Shown: piece by piece, positions 7,370 through 15,315 of the stretch
How positions within the stretch are numbered: position 1 is the first letter of the stretch
How the letters are laid out: each line of letters begins with the position of its first letter
From: Limiplasma sp034927815
Lineage (GTDB): Bacteria; Bacillota; Clostridia; Christensenellales; Aristaeellaceae
Length of the DNA: 64,000 bases
Reading direction: 5' to 3'
Assembly (NCBI GenBank): GCA_034927815.1
Contig: JAYFPK010000027.1
Coordinates: 13,395 to 77,394, forward strand
The notes under the pieces: model-generated
What the model saw: the letters and a program-made list of their open reading frames with translations, nothing else
Told to the model about the DNA's origin: nothing
Database searches by the model: none
Translations under genes and position numbers: made by a program

Positions 7370-8830
7370 ATGCAAGATACCATCTTGATCCTTGGCAATG
7401 ATCTGTCCCTGACGGGGCTGATTGCCCATACCCTGCGGCTCCAGCAGGTCTATGCCCTTCAGATGCCTTTGCAAACCCCTGTGGCCGAAGGGCTGTCGGC
7501 CCATCCCCGGGGGATCATCCTGGCCCCGAACCCCTGCGCGGAAAAGGAGCTGGCGCTGCTGGACCCCGGCTATTTGACGGCGGGGGTTCCGGTGCTGGCC
7601 CTGGGGGAATTGGCGGTGGCCCTCTGCCTCCATTTCGGCGGCGAGGCCTCGGCATGGCTCGGCGCGCCCCAGGCGGTGACCCTGTGGCTGGCGGAGCATC
7701 CCCTGTTTGAAGAGATGACCGGCGGGGAGCATATACTGCGCAATTTAAGCCAGCTTACCCTCCCTGCGGGCCTTACCCCCCTGGCCAGGGCCACGGAGCG
7801 GGTGATCGGCTTCGGGCATGGAGAACAGCCCCTCTACGGGCTGCAATACCCCATTGAGCATAACGATCCGGAGGCGGCCCGGCTGCTGCTGAACTTCGCC
7901 ACCGGGGTATGCGGAGCCCAGGCCACCTGGGAGGAGCATGCCATCATCAAGCAGGCGGTGGACCAAATCCGCGAGGCCGCCGGGGAGGACCGGGTGCTTT
8001 GCGCGGTTTCCGGCGGCGTGGACAGCATGGTCTGCGCCAAGCTGGTCCAAATGGCCGTGGGGGACCAGCTCCACTGTGTGTTTGTGGACACGGGCCTGCT
8101 GCGGGAGGGCGAGGCGGACTGGGTCATGGCCGCCGGTAAGGAGCACCTGGGGGTGGAGATTCACCGCATGGACGCCCAGGACGCGTTTTTGCGGGCCATG
8201 GCGGGGGTTTCCAGCCCGGCGGACAAAGAGCGCATTACCCTCACGCTGCTCAAGCAGATCTTCCGCAAGGAGCTGATCGGCGATTCCACCCTGAAAGTCC
8301 TGGCCCTTGGCACCAACTGGGACGATATTCTGTACCGGGGCTCCGGAGCCCTGGCTTCCGACGAGGAGAACCCCGAGGAAGGCGGCTGCCGCTGGGTGGA
8401 GCCCCTGCGGGCCCTCTTCAAGGATGAGGTGCGCCGCGTGGGCGCGGTTCTCTCCCTGCCCTCCGCCATTGTGAACCAGCAGGCCTTCCCCTCCAGCGGG
8501 CTGGCCCTTCGCATCATGGGGGAGGTTACCCCCCAGCGCCTGGCTTTGCTGCGCAAGGCCGACGCCGTCTTTGTGGAGGAGCTTACCTCCGGCGGCCATG
8601 AAAAGAAATTGCGGCAGTATTACGCCACCCTGTGGGAAGCGCCCCTGGACCCGGGCTCCTATGTGATCGCCCTGCGGGCCCTTCAGGCCGCCCAGGAATG
8701 CGCCTACCCCGCCCGGCTGCCCTTTGACCTGCTGGAGCGGGTCACCCAGCGGGTGTTGGACGCTGTGCCGGGGGTGAGCCGGGTGATTTACGACCTGACC
8801 CCGGGCATGCATAACAGCGAACAGGAATAG
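7370..8830 (+). CDS. GMP synthase (GuaA)-like protein with degenerate glutaminase domain
   Basis: The 486-residue protein has the two-part layout of GMP synthase. The N-terminal third (about 1-185) aligns with the class I glutaminase, but the nucleophile region reads GVPVLALGELAVAL where GuaA has a G-C-G-type Cys motif, so no catalytic Cys is present; GLQYPIEHN resembles the family's GVQFHPE site with the His lost. The ATP-pyrophosphatase part is intact: the PP-loop AVSGGVDSMVCAK near residue 215, FVDTGLLREGE, and WVEPLRALFKDEVRRVG. The usual SHHNVGG is replaced by DEENPEEGG, and the C-terminal KPPxTIEWE XMP-binding tail by PGMHNSEQE. It may use ammonia or adenylate a different substrate. True GMP synthase activity is doubtful. 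It sits between pgsA and a dipeptidase. Confidence 0.8.
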   Translation: MQDTILILGNDLSLTGLIAHTLRLQQVYALQMPLQTPVAEGLSAHPRGIILAPNPCAEKELALLDPGYLTAGVPVLALGELAVALCLHFGGEASAWLGAPQAVTLWLAEHPLFEEMTGGEHILRNLSQLTLPAGLTPLARATERVIGFGHGEQPLYGLQYPIEHNDPEAARLLLNFATGVCGAQATWEEHAIIKQAVDQIREAAGEDRVLCAVSGGVDSMVCAKLVQMAVGDQLHCVFVDTGLLREGEADWVMAAGKEHLGVEIHRMDAQDAFLRAMAGVSSPADKERITLTLLKQIFRKELIGDSTLKVLALGTNWDDILYRGSGALASDEENPEEGGCRWVEPLRALFKDEVRRVGAVLSLPSAIVNQQAFPSSGLALRIMGEVTPQRLALLRKADAVFVEELTSGGHEKKLRQYYATLWEAPLDPGSYVIALRALQAAQECAYPARLPFDLLERVTQRVLDAVPGVSRVIYDLTPGMHNSEQE

Positions 8831-8883
8831 GATGGGATAGCACCTTGAACCAGGGGCGGCCCTGCCGCCCGGGAGGAGTTCCC

Positions 8884-9825
8884 ATGCTGATTTGCGATAC
8901 CCACGCGGATACCCTCTATGCCATGCAGCTCCCCAACCGGGATCTTTCTCAGCCCTTGCATATCACCCGGGAACACCTGCTGTGCACCCAGGACGTGCGC
9001 GTGCAGGCGTTGGCGCTTTTTACCGGGCCCGGGGGACTGAAGGACGACCCGGAGTTGGTGCTCCGGGAGCTTCGCATGCTGGAGCGCTTAAAGGCCCAGG
9101 GCTTCCGGCAGATCACCCGGATCGAGGACGCCCTGCCGGGGGAAGCCAACGTTCTGCTGACCATCGAAGGGGGCGAGGTCTTTCACGGGGGGCTGGAAAC
9201 CGTGGAGCATTACACCGCCCTGGGGGTGAGGGCGGCGGCCTTGGTCTGGAACAATGAAAATGAGCTGGCCTGCCCGGCGGTCAAGGGTCCCGGGCCGGGC
9301 CTCACCTCCTATGGAAAGCAGGTGGCCCGGCGGATGCATGCCCTGGGCATGGCGGTGGATGTGTCCCACATGAACGAGGCCGGGGTGGCGGACCTGCTGA
9401 CCCTGGAAGGCCCGCCACCCATGGCCTCCCACAGCTGCGCTTACGCCCTGTGCCCCCATCCCCGGAACCTCACGGATGACCAGCTCCGGGCGCTTTTTGC
9501 CGCCGGGGGCTATGTGGGGGTGGCCTTTTACCCGCCTTTTCTAAGCCCTGAGCGCCAGGCCACCGTGGATACTGTCATCGACCACATCGCCCATCTGTGC
9601 GGCCTGGGAGGCCAGGGGCATGTGGGCATCGGTTCGGACTTTGACGGCATTGAAATCTGGCCCCAGGGCCTGGCCCATGCCGGAGAGCTGCCGGGCCTCT
9701 TTCAACGCATGAGGGGACGGGGCTTTGAGGAGCCCCTTATCCAGGCCGTGGCCGGGAAAAACTTCGCCGCCTACCTGGAGCGGATTACTTGCGCCGCTAC
9801 CCGGGGGCCCTTTTGCCTTCACTGA
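8884..9825 (+). CDS. Membrane dipeptidase (peptidase family M19)
   Basis: The 313-residue zinc dipeptidase-like protein carries the M19 metal and active-site landmarks: the HxD motif in DTHADT near residue 6, the bridging Glu region LTIEGGEVF, the His region VDVSHMNEAG, ASHSCAYAL with HPRNLTDDQL, and GSDFDGI near the end. Members hydrolyse dipeptides including those with D-residues. The ATG at 8884 is preferred over an in-frame TTG at 8845 because GGGAGGAG lies five bases upstream. There is no signal peptide, so it is probably cytoplasmic. The gap from the GuaA-like gene is 53 bases, so cotranscription is possible. Confidence 0.9.
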   Translation: MLICDTHADTLYAMQLPNRDLSQPLHITREHLLCTQDVRVQALALFTGPGGLKDDPELVLRELRMLERLKAQGFRQITRIEDALPGEANVLLTIEGGEVFHGGLETVEHYTALGVRAAALVWNNENELACPAVKGPGPGLTSYGKQVARRMHALGMAVDVSHMNEAGVADLLTLEGPPPMASHSCAYALCPHPRNLTDDQLRALFAAGGYVGVAFYPPFLSPERQATVDTVIDHIAHLCGLGGQGHVGIGSDFDGIEIWPQGLAHAGELPGLFQRMRGRGFEEPLIQAVAGKNFAAYLERITCAATRGPFCLH

Positions 9826-9853
9826 TCTTTTTCTGTACCCTTCCCCTTCTTCC

Positions 9854-9883
9854 TTGACAAGGAAACGGCGAAAATGATATATT
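9854..9883 (+). promoter_or_regulatory. Promoter of the XRE-cupin/acyl-CoA synthetase operon
   Basis: The -35 TTGACA (9854-9859) and -10 TATATT (9878-9883) are separated by 18 bases. It reads into the hairpin at 9889 and the XRE-cupin gene. Confidence 0.75.
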
Positions 9884-9888
9884 TTTTG

Positions 9889-9925
9889 ATAACTCCCTGC
9901 CGGAGCTTCGCCTCCGGGGGGTTAT
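9889..9925 (+). promoter_or_regulatory. Strong hairpin at the 5' end of the XRE-cupin transcript
   Basis: Outer arms ATAACTCCC and GGGGGTTAT and inner arms CCGGAG and CTCCGG form a long stem starting about at the predicted transcript start. No U-run follows, so it is not an ordinary terminator. It could stabilise the mRNA, or in DNA form an operator for the XRE protein. Confidence 0.5.
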
Positions 9926-9949
9926 ATTATAACAAGGAGGTTCTGCCAG

Positions 9950-10528
9950 ATGCCTACCAATGCCCAACAAATCCAGTTGATCGCCATGCGAATTAGGGAC
10001 CTGCGGGATATTTCGGGCCTGAGCGCCCAAGAAGTCGCGGATAAAACCGGCATTGACCCGGCGGAGTATGAGGCGTATGAAACAGGCGAACGGGATTTTT
10101 CCTTTTCCCACCTGTTCAATATCGCCGAAGTGCTGGGCGTGGACATCAGCGACCTCCTTACCGGGGAAAGCCCCAAGCTCCACGGCTATGTGCTGACCCG
10201 CGCCGGGCAGGGCCTGGCCTTCAACCGCCGCCAGCAATACCTGTACCACCATCTGGCCTATAACTTCCGGGACAAGCTGGCCGAGCCCTTCATCGTCACC
10301 GTGCGCCAGGACGCGCCGGATTCCGTGAAGCAGGCCCACAGCCACGAGGGCCAGGAGTTTGACTATGTGCTGGAGGGTACGCTGAAAATCGAGCTGGGCG
10401 GCAACGAGCTGTATCTGCAGCCTGGGGACAGCGTTTATTATGACAGCACCTTGCCCCATGTGATGTACGCCATGGAAGGAGACTGCCGCTTTATCGCGGT
10501 GGTGGTGAAGGAGGGAGCCAAAGCATGA
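9950..10528 (+). CDS. XRE family regulator with C-terminal cupin sensor domain
   Basis: The 192-residue protein has an N-terminal XRE helix-turn-helix (about residues 10-65: RIRDLRDISGLSAQEVADKT, YETGERDFSFSHLFNIAEVL) and a cupin_2 domain at about 105-185 (AHSHEGQEFDYVLEGTLKIE and LQPGDSVYYDSTLPHVMYA, with the usual His/Glu metal-site residues). This HTH-cupin class senses small molecules and often controls the neighbouring gene. The start has AAGGAGG nine bases upstream. It overlaps the acyl-CoA synthetase gene by four bases (ATGA), so it probably regulates its own operon. The ligand may be an acid or acyl compound linked to the synthetase. Confidence 0.9.
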   Translation: MPTNAQQIQLIAMRIRDLRDISGLSAQEVADKTGIDPAEYEAYETGERDFSFSHLFNIAEVLGVDISDLLTGESPKLHGYVLTRAGQGLAFNRRQQYLYHHLAYNFRDKLAEPFIVTVRQDAPDSVKQAHSHEGQEFDYVLEGTLKIELGGNELYLQPGDSVYYDSTLPHVMYAMEGDCRFIAVVVKEGAKA

Positions 10529-12201
10529 TGAAGCCGCTGTATCTGGACTATCTATCCTGCCCCGCGGAGTACGCCACCTATGATGATTTCAACAAGAAAT
10601 TCCAGGTTGTTCCGCCCGGGAGCTTCAACTTTGCCTATGACGTGGCGGACCGCATCGCGGCCCAGGAGCCGGACCGCTTGGCAGTGCTCTGGACGGATGA
10701 AAACGGCGGGTGCATTCGTTATACTTTTGGAGAGCTGCTGGAAGAAAGTAACAAAGCCGCCAACTGGTTCGCCTCGCTGGGGATTGCCAAAGGGGACAAG
10801 GTGATGGTGGTGCTGCGCCGCCATTTGCAGTTCTGGCCTATTTTGATGGCTTTGCACAAGATCGGCGCGGTGGCCGTGCCCGCCACCCACCTGCTGACGG
10901 AGAAGGACGTGATCTACCGGGTCAATGCCGCGGGCATCCGCATGATCGTGGCCACCCACCGGAACGAAACCATTCTGGCCGCTTGCGAGGCGGCGAAGCT
11001 GGTATGCCCCACCCTTGAGACTTTGGCGGTTTTGAGGGGACCCCGGGAGGGCTTCGCCAACTATGAGCTGGATGTACCCGCCTGTTCCGCCCAGTGGCAA
11101 AAGCCCGCCGGCGGCGCCTATGCCCACAACGAGGACCCGCTTCTGCTCTATTTTACCAGCGGCACCACGGGCATGCCCAAAATGGTGGAGCATAACCATT
11201 ACTATCCCCTGGGGCATATCGTCACCGCCCGGTACTGGCAGCAATGCGTGGATGGGGGCATCCACCTTACCATCAGCGAAACCGGCTGGGCCAAAAGCGT
11301 CTGGGGCAAGCTCTACGGCCAGTGGCTCACGGGGAGCGCGGTGTTTGTGTACGAGTTTGAACGCTTCATCGCCAAGGACATCCTCAAGCAGCTCTCCCAG
11401 CACGGGGTGACTACTTTCTGCGCACCCCCCACCATGTACCGCTATTTGCTCCAGGAAAACTTCGCGGGGTACGACCTCTCCCGCCTCCAGCACTGCTCTG
11501 TGGCCGGGGAGCCCCTGAACCCGGACATGGCCGCCGAGTGGCTCAAGCGTACCAACATCCCGCTTTTGGAGGCCTTCGGCCAGACGGAGCTGGTGGTGAC
11601 CCTGGCTACCTTCCCCTTCATGAAGGTGTGCCCCGGCAGCATGGGCAAGCCCTCCCCCCTCTTTGACGTGGACTTGGTGGACGAGGACGGCAACAGCTGC
11701 CCCCCCGGCGTCACCGGGGAGATCGTGGTGCGGGCTACCCCCCAGCAGCGCCCTGTGGGCATGTTCCGGGGCTACTACCGGGACGAGGACCGCACCCAGT
11801 CCGTATGGACGGACGGGCTGTACCACACCGGGGACGTGGCCTGGCGGGATGAGTGGGGCTACTACTGGTACGTGGGCCGCTCCGACGACGTGATCAAATC
11901 CAGCGGTTACCGCATCGGGCCCTTTGAGGTGGAAAGCGCCCTTCTGGAGCACCCCGCCGTGCTGGAAACCGCCATCACCGGCGCGCCGGACGAGCTTCGG
12001 GGCCAGGTGGTAAAGGCTACCATCGTGTTAAAGCCGGGCTTTTTGGCCAGCGACGAGCTGAAAAAAGAGCTTCAGGACCATGTGAAGCGGATCACCGCGC
12101 CCTACAAATATCCGCGCATCATCGAATTTGTCAGCGAATTGCCCAAGACCATCAGCGGCAAAATCCGCCGGGTGGAGCTGCGGCAAAAGGCTGAAACCTA
12201 A
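10525..12201 (+). CDS. AMP-forming acyl-CoA synthetase (acetyl-CoA synthetase-like)
   Basis: The 558-residue enzyme belongs to the ANL adenylate-forming family that activates carboxylic acids to acyl-AMP and then acyl-CoA. Visible motifs are the phosphate loop YFTSGTTGMPKMV near residue 209, EAFGQTELV near 350, the hinge and ATP region GLYHTGDVAWRDEWGYYWYV followed by GRSDDVIKSSGYRIGPFEVE, and the catalytic Lys in PKTISGKIRRVELR close to the C-terminus. Length fits medium-chain or acetyl-CoA synthetases. The exact acid cannot be read from sequence. It is translationally coupled to the XRE-cupin regulator. Confidence 0.9.
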   Translation: MMKPLYLDYLSCPAEYATYDDFNKKFQVVPPGSFNFAYDVADRIAAQEPDRLAVLWTDENGGCIRYTFGELLEESNKAANWFASLGIAKGDKVMVVLRRHLQFWPILMALHKIGAVAVPATHLLTEKDVIYRVNAAGIRMIVATHRNETILAACEAAKLVCPTLETLAVLRGPREGFANYELDVPACSAQWQKPAGGAYAHNEDPLLLYFTSGTTGMPKMVEHNHYYPLGHIVTARYWQQCVDGGIHLTISETGWAKSVWGKLYGQWLTGSAVFVYEFERFIAKDILKQLSQHGVTTFCAPPTMYRYLLQENFAGYDLSRLQHCSVAGEPLNPDMAAEWLKRTNIPLLEAFGQTELVVTLATFPFMKVCPGSMGKPSPLFDVDLVDEDGNSCPPGVTGEIVVRATPQQRPVGMFRGYYRDEDRTQSVWTDGLYHTGDVAWRDEWGYYWYVGRSDDVIKSSGYRIGPFEVESALLEHPAVLETAITGAPDELRGQVVKATIVLKPGFLASDELKKELQDHVKRITAPYKYPRIIEFVSELPKTISGKIRRVELRQKAET

Positions 12202-12228
12202 GGTTATTCATGGAAGGGAGGGGCCTCA

Positions 12229-13425
12229 TTGAGGAAAACTCTGAAACAGGCAGCGGCCTGCCTTCTGGCGGTTTTGCTGCTGGGTTCAGGGCTTGGGGCA
12301 TCCGCCGCCCCCAAAAGCAAGACCCTGGAGCAGTGGATGGAGGGCTTTGCCTCCGGCGAAAGCTGGTTTGGCGAGAACTACGCCTATGACATCACCGATA
12401 CCGCCGCCTGCTGGGAGCTTCTGCAAAGACCCGTAACAGTCCTGGACGTGGGCGAGCGGGAGGTGGTATACCCCCTCGCCGAGCCCGGCGGCAAAAAGGT
12501 GAACAATGACCTCTACGGAGGCTACATTGCCGGAACCACCGCCGCCGTCCACGCGCTGGGCCAGGACGAGGGAGGCTGGACCCTGATCGAGGGGCTGGAC
12601 TGTTATGACCGGCTGATTCGGGGCTATGTGAAAACCAAGCTGCTCAAAACCGTCACCCCCAACCCCACCTATGGCATCATCGTGGATAAGCTGACCCAGC
12701 GGCTGTATGTGTTCAAGGACGGCGAGCTGTTCAGCGACTGCGGGGTTTCCACAGGCCTTCCCAATAAGAAGGAGCCCTATAACGAAACCGCCTCCGGGGA
12801 ATACCTCATCAGCAGCTGGGTGGGGGACTTTGAAAACGAAGGCATGGTCTGCGCCAAAGCGCTGCGCTTCAACAACGGCGACCTGTTCCATGAGGTGCCC
12901 TATATCCTCCTGGGGGACGGCACCAAGCGCTACTCCAAATTTGAGGCCCAGCTGGGCCAAAAGGCCAGCCACGGCTGCATCCGGGTGGCCCGCCTTCCCA
13001 ATGCCCAGGGGCTGTGCCAAAACTGGCTGTGGGACAACATCAAAAAGGGTACCAAGGTGGTCATTTGGGACGACGACGGCCGGGCCTACCCTTACCCGGC
13101 CCCGGACACCCAGCTTTTTTACAACACCAAGGGGGGCAAGTACTACCACGCGGTGGAGGATTGCAGCGGCGTGCGCAAAACCTATCTGCCCCTTACAGGC
13201 TTCTCCTACGCCCAGATGGGAGAAACGCCCTTCAGCAAGCTGGAGCCCTGTCCCCACTGCGTGCCGGTACGGTCCAAGAGCTGGATCGACCAGTACAACG
13301 CGGCCCGGGGGTTCCTCCCCGAAGGTCCTGTGGTGGAAGCCTTCGCCCAGGAGGAAGCGGGGAATGGCGACGCAGGCGGGGCTGTGGAGCATGCCGTGGA
13401 GATCACCATCATTCCGGCGTCTTAG
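12229..13425 (+). CDS. Secreted L,D-transpeptidase (YkuD domain)
   Basis: The 398-residue protein begins with a signal peptide (about 1-26, ...LGASAAP). A central YkuD domain (about 145-290) starts YGIIVDKLTQRLYVFKDGEL and contains the active-site motif SHGCIRV with the catalytic Cys near residue 250 and the partner His in NGDLFHEVPY. Such enzymes form 3-3 peptidoglycan crosslinks or attach proteins to the wall. Downstream, residues about 300-345 carry spaced Cys (AVEDCSGVRKTYLPL and LEPCPHCVP), an unusual tail resembling a small Cys-rich module. The start is TTG at 12229 with GGAAGGGAGGGG upstream; an ATG at 12210 is out of frame. It ends before a strong terminator. Confidence 0.9.
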   Translation: MRKTLKQAAACLLAVLLLGSGLGASAAPKSKTLEQWMEGFASGESWFGENYAYDITDTAACWELLQRPVTVLDVGEREVVYPLAEPGGKKVNNDLYGGYIAGTTAAVHALGQDEGGWTLIEGLDCYDRLIRGYVKTKLLKTVTPNPTYGIIVDKLTQRLYVFKDGELFSDCGVSTGLPNKKEPYNETASGEYLISSWVGDFENEGMVCAKALRFNNGDLFHEVPYILLGDGTKRYSKFEAQLGQKASHGCIRVARLPNAQGLCQNWLWDNIKKGTKVVIWDDDGRAYPYPAPDTQLFYNTKGGKYYHAVEDCSGVRKTYLPLTGFSYAQMGETPFSKLEPCPHCVPVRSKSWIDQYNAARGFLPEGPVVEAFAQEEAGNGDAGGAVEHAVEITIIPAS

Positions 13426-13433
13426 TTTTCCAG

Positions 13434-13475
13434 GCAGGGGCGCTGCGGCAAAAGCCGCCGCGCCCCTGTTTTTCT
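13434..13475 (+). terminator. Terminator after the L,D-transpeptidase gene
   Basis: A long GC-rich stem (CAGGGGCG...CGCCCCTG with inner GCGGC/GCCGC) is followed by TTTTTCTTTT. It closes the 12229-13425 transcript. Confidence 0.9.
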
Positions 13476-13485
13476 TTTCCCACCC

Positions 13486-13514
13486 TGGACATCTCCAGCC
13501 GCATATGCTATAAA
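13486..13514 (+). promoter_or_regulatory. Promoter of the acyltransferase gene
   Basis: The -35 TGGACA (13486-13491) and -10 TATAAA (13509-13514) are spaced by 17 bases. The next gene starts at 13590 after AAAGGAGA. Confidence 0.65.
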
Positions 13515-13589
13515 GGAACAGGTGCGGCTTTTTTCATGCACTCTTTTCTTTGCCATTATTCCAAGAGCCGCGCTCAAAGGAGACCTTGC

Positions 13590-14297
13590 ATGGGCCACAA
13601 GCTATACCGTTTTCTTCGCTCCGCCCTACACCTCACCACCCGCAGGATGGACACGGTCTGGGAGGCGGAATTTGACGGCGAACCCGCCGTTTTCTGCCCC
13701 AACCACGCCGGAGCCTTCGGCCCCATAGAGATGTGCGTTCATTTTCCCATGTGGGAGAAGCTGCACCCCTGGATGAACGCGGGCATGATGAGCGTTAAGG
13801 AGGTGCCCGCCTATGTGCGCCAGGACTACTGGTGGAAGCCGGGCTCCTTTTGGGAACCCGTGCTCACCCGCACCTTGCCCTACATCGCGGCGGCCATCAT
13901 CCCCCCTATTTTGCGCAGCGTGCCCGGGGTGCCGGTGTATCACGATATAAAGGTGATCCAAACCTTCCGCAAGAGCATCCGGTATTTAAAGCAAGGCGAT
14001 CATCTGGTGATCTTCCCCGAGCAGCCGGACGGCTACCAATCCCACAGCCCGGCGCTGAATTCCGGCTTTCTGCAAATCGCCCCCATGGCCTACCGGCAGC
14101 TGGGCCTTGCGCTGAAATTCTACCCGGTGTACATCGATTACAAGCGCCGCGTTTTTCAAGTGGGGCTCCCCGTGGCCTACGACCCGGACATTTCCCTGGC
14201 CCAGCAGACCCCCCGGATCATGGAGGCCATCCGGGCCGGGATTCAGCCTGGGACGGCGGCCCAGGAGGAAAATCAGGCCGAGCCTGTGTCCCTTTAA
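13590..14297 (+). CDS. PlsC-like acyltransferase domain protein
   Basis: The 235-residue product resembles 1-acylglycerol-3-phosphate acyltransferases: an N-terminal hydrophobic stretch, an NHAGAFGP block near residue 38 in the position of the NHx4D acyltransferase box (the Asp is not preserved), and FPEQPDGYQS near 148 matching the FPE/EGT block, followed by PVYIDYKRRVFQVGLPV. It probably acylates a glycerolipid or another acceptor at the membrane. The start at 13590 has AAAGGAGA seven bases upstream; the frame is open further upstream but overlaps the previous gene in another phase. The weak NHx4D box makes catalytic activity less certain. Confidence 0.75.
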   Translation: MGHKLYRFLRSALHLTTRRMDTVWEAEFDGEPAVFCPNHAGAFGPIEMCVHFPMWEKLHPWMNAGMMSVKEVPAYVRQDYWWKPGSFWEPVLTRTLPYIAAAIIPPILRSVPGVPVYHDIKVIQTFRKSIRYLKQGDHLVIFPEQPDGYQSHSPALNSGFLQIAPMAYRQLGLALKFYPVYIDYKRRVFQVGLPVAYDPDISLAQQTPRIMEAIRAGIQPGTAAQEENQAEPVSL

Positions 14298-14331
14298 TGG
14301 GTGCATAAGCGCTGGTGATGGGGCTGCAGCC

Positions 14332-14753
14332 CTATATCCATTCTCCCAAAACACCCAAATAAGAAACGCCTCTTGTGCCGGCGCAAGAGGCGTTTCCTTT
14401 ACTCTCCTTCGAGCCATTCATCCGCATATTGATTGAGAACCCAAACCATGCCATGCAGAATGCGCAGCCGTTGTGGCATGTTGGCGGATGGTTCCGCCCT
14501 TGAAAAGGAAAAGGCCGTGTCAGCAACAGATCTACCGATATATGTAACGCCTTTGCAATTCTAAGCAAGGTATCCACGCTGGGAATCCGAGAGCCGCGTT
14601 GGGCGCGCCCAATGAAGGATGTTGATACGCCTGTGGCTCCGCCCAGGTTTTCCTGCGTCATTTTTGATCCTTACGGCAAGCCCGTATGCGCTTGCCGATG
14701 GCCGTAGGGTCCAGGGCGGGATCTGGTTGCCGCGCTTCTTTCCTGTTCATCAT
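14332..14753 (-). pseudogene. XRE family regulator, frameshifted
   Basis: From the ATG at 14753 (AAGGAGG seven bases upstream) the frame gives MMNRKEARQPDPALDPTAIG, then KRIRACRKDQK and a stop at 14658. The overlapping ATG at 14661 resumes with MTQENLGGATGVSTSFIGRA and PSVDTLLRIAKALHISVDLL. Together they make one XRE helix-turn-helix domain. One extra A in the AAAAA run at about 14661-14665 would join them, so this is a single-base deletion in a homopolymer, real or a sequencing error. The C-terminal continuation after about residue 80 does not look like a normal protein and includes a terminator hairpin. Confidence 0.75.
14363..14396 (+). terminator. Hairpin terminator downstream of the acyltransferase gene
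   Basis: Arms GAAACGCCTCTTG (14363-14375) and CAAGAGGCGTTTC (14384-14396) form a 13-bp perfect stem, followed by CTTTA. The T-run is weak but the position fits the end of the 13590-14297 transcript. Confidence 0.7.
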
Positions 14754-14877
14754 ACTCCAACCTCCTTGCGCTTTAATCAGAGCAAGCCGTGTTACAGGCG
14801 TCGTTGCATACGGTCCTCTTTTGAGCGTCTGAAGCAAATCGCCCATTCCGCATCATGATAAACGGAACCTCCGCATA

Positions 14878-14893
14878 AATCACCAGGGTGATT
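14878..14893. promoter_or_regulatory. Palindrome between the two broken XRE genes
   Basis: AATCACC (14878-14884) and GGTGATT (14887-14893) form a perfect inverted repeat with a 2-base centre. It lies 40 bases upstream of the second XRE gene in the divergent region, a typical place for an XRE operator. The role is inferred. Confidence 0.45.
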
Positions 14894-14932
14894 CGGTAGA
14901 ATGCGAATATACCGCGAAAGGAGCAAGAGCGC

Positions 14933-15172
14933 ATGAAGCCACGCCGCGTAATCGGCGATTTGAACATCATCGGGCCAAAAATGAGTGAGCGGTGTGCAGA
15001 GCTCAAGCTTACATAAAAGGATTTGCTGGCGCGGCTGCAGTCCAATGGATTGGATATCAATGCGACCACGCTTTCAGAAATTGAGCGTCAAGTTCGCGCC
15101 GTACGCGATTGTGAAATAGCGCCCATTGCTGATTCGTTGCAACTATCCATTGATGATTTGTTGCGCGTTTGA
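14933..15172 (+). pseudogene. XRE family regulator with an in-frame stop codon
   Basis: Reading from the ATG at 14933 (AAAGGAG ten bases upstream) gives MKPRRVIGDLNIIGPKMSER and CAELKLT, then TAA at 15014, then KDLLARLQSNGLDINATTLS and EIERQVRAVRDCEIAPIADS before the final TGA at 15170. The family pattern LTQxDLxxRL shows the stop replaces a Gln codon (CAA to TAA). The 79-codon frame is otherwise intact and has the full XRE helix-turn-helix, so this is a recent nonsense mutation or suppressed stop. No other gene in the window obviously depends on it. Confidence 0.78.
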
Positions 15173-15283
15173 CAATCAGAACCAGCTTATCCTGGCGGGC
15201 CTGAGCCTCGAGGGGCGTTCTTTGTCCGGCCTTTTCTTATTTCTCCTTTGCGTTCCCTCAGGCTCCCTGTAAGAGAAAACGGC

Positions 15284-15315
15284 AAAAGGGGTTCGGCTTA
15301 CGCCGAACCCCTTTT
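15284..15315 (-). terminator. Terminator copy behind the truncated serA fragment
   Basis: AAAAGGGGTTCGGC and GCCGAACCCCTTTT form a perfect 14-bp stem with a 4-base loop and A/T flanks, able to act on both strands. It is part of the 390-bp direct repeat and matches the terminator behind intact serA at 20630. Confidence 0.85.

Noticed and set aside
14773..15069. 98-codon minus-strand frame opposite the second XRE pseudogene
   Set aside because: The plus strand encodes a recognisable helix-turn-helix; the minus frame has no ribosome site or domain.
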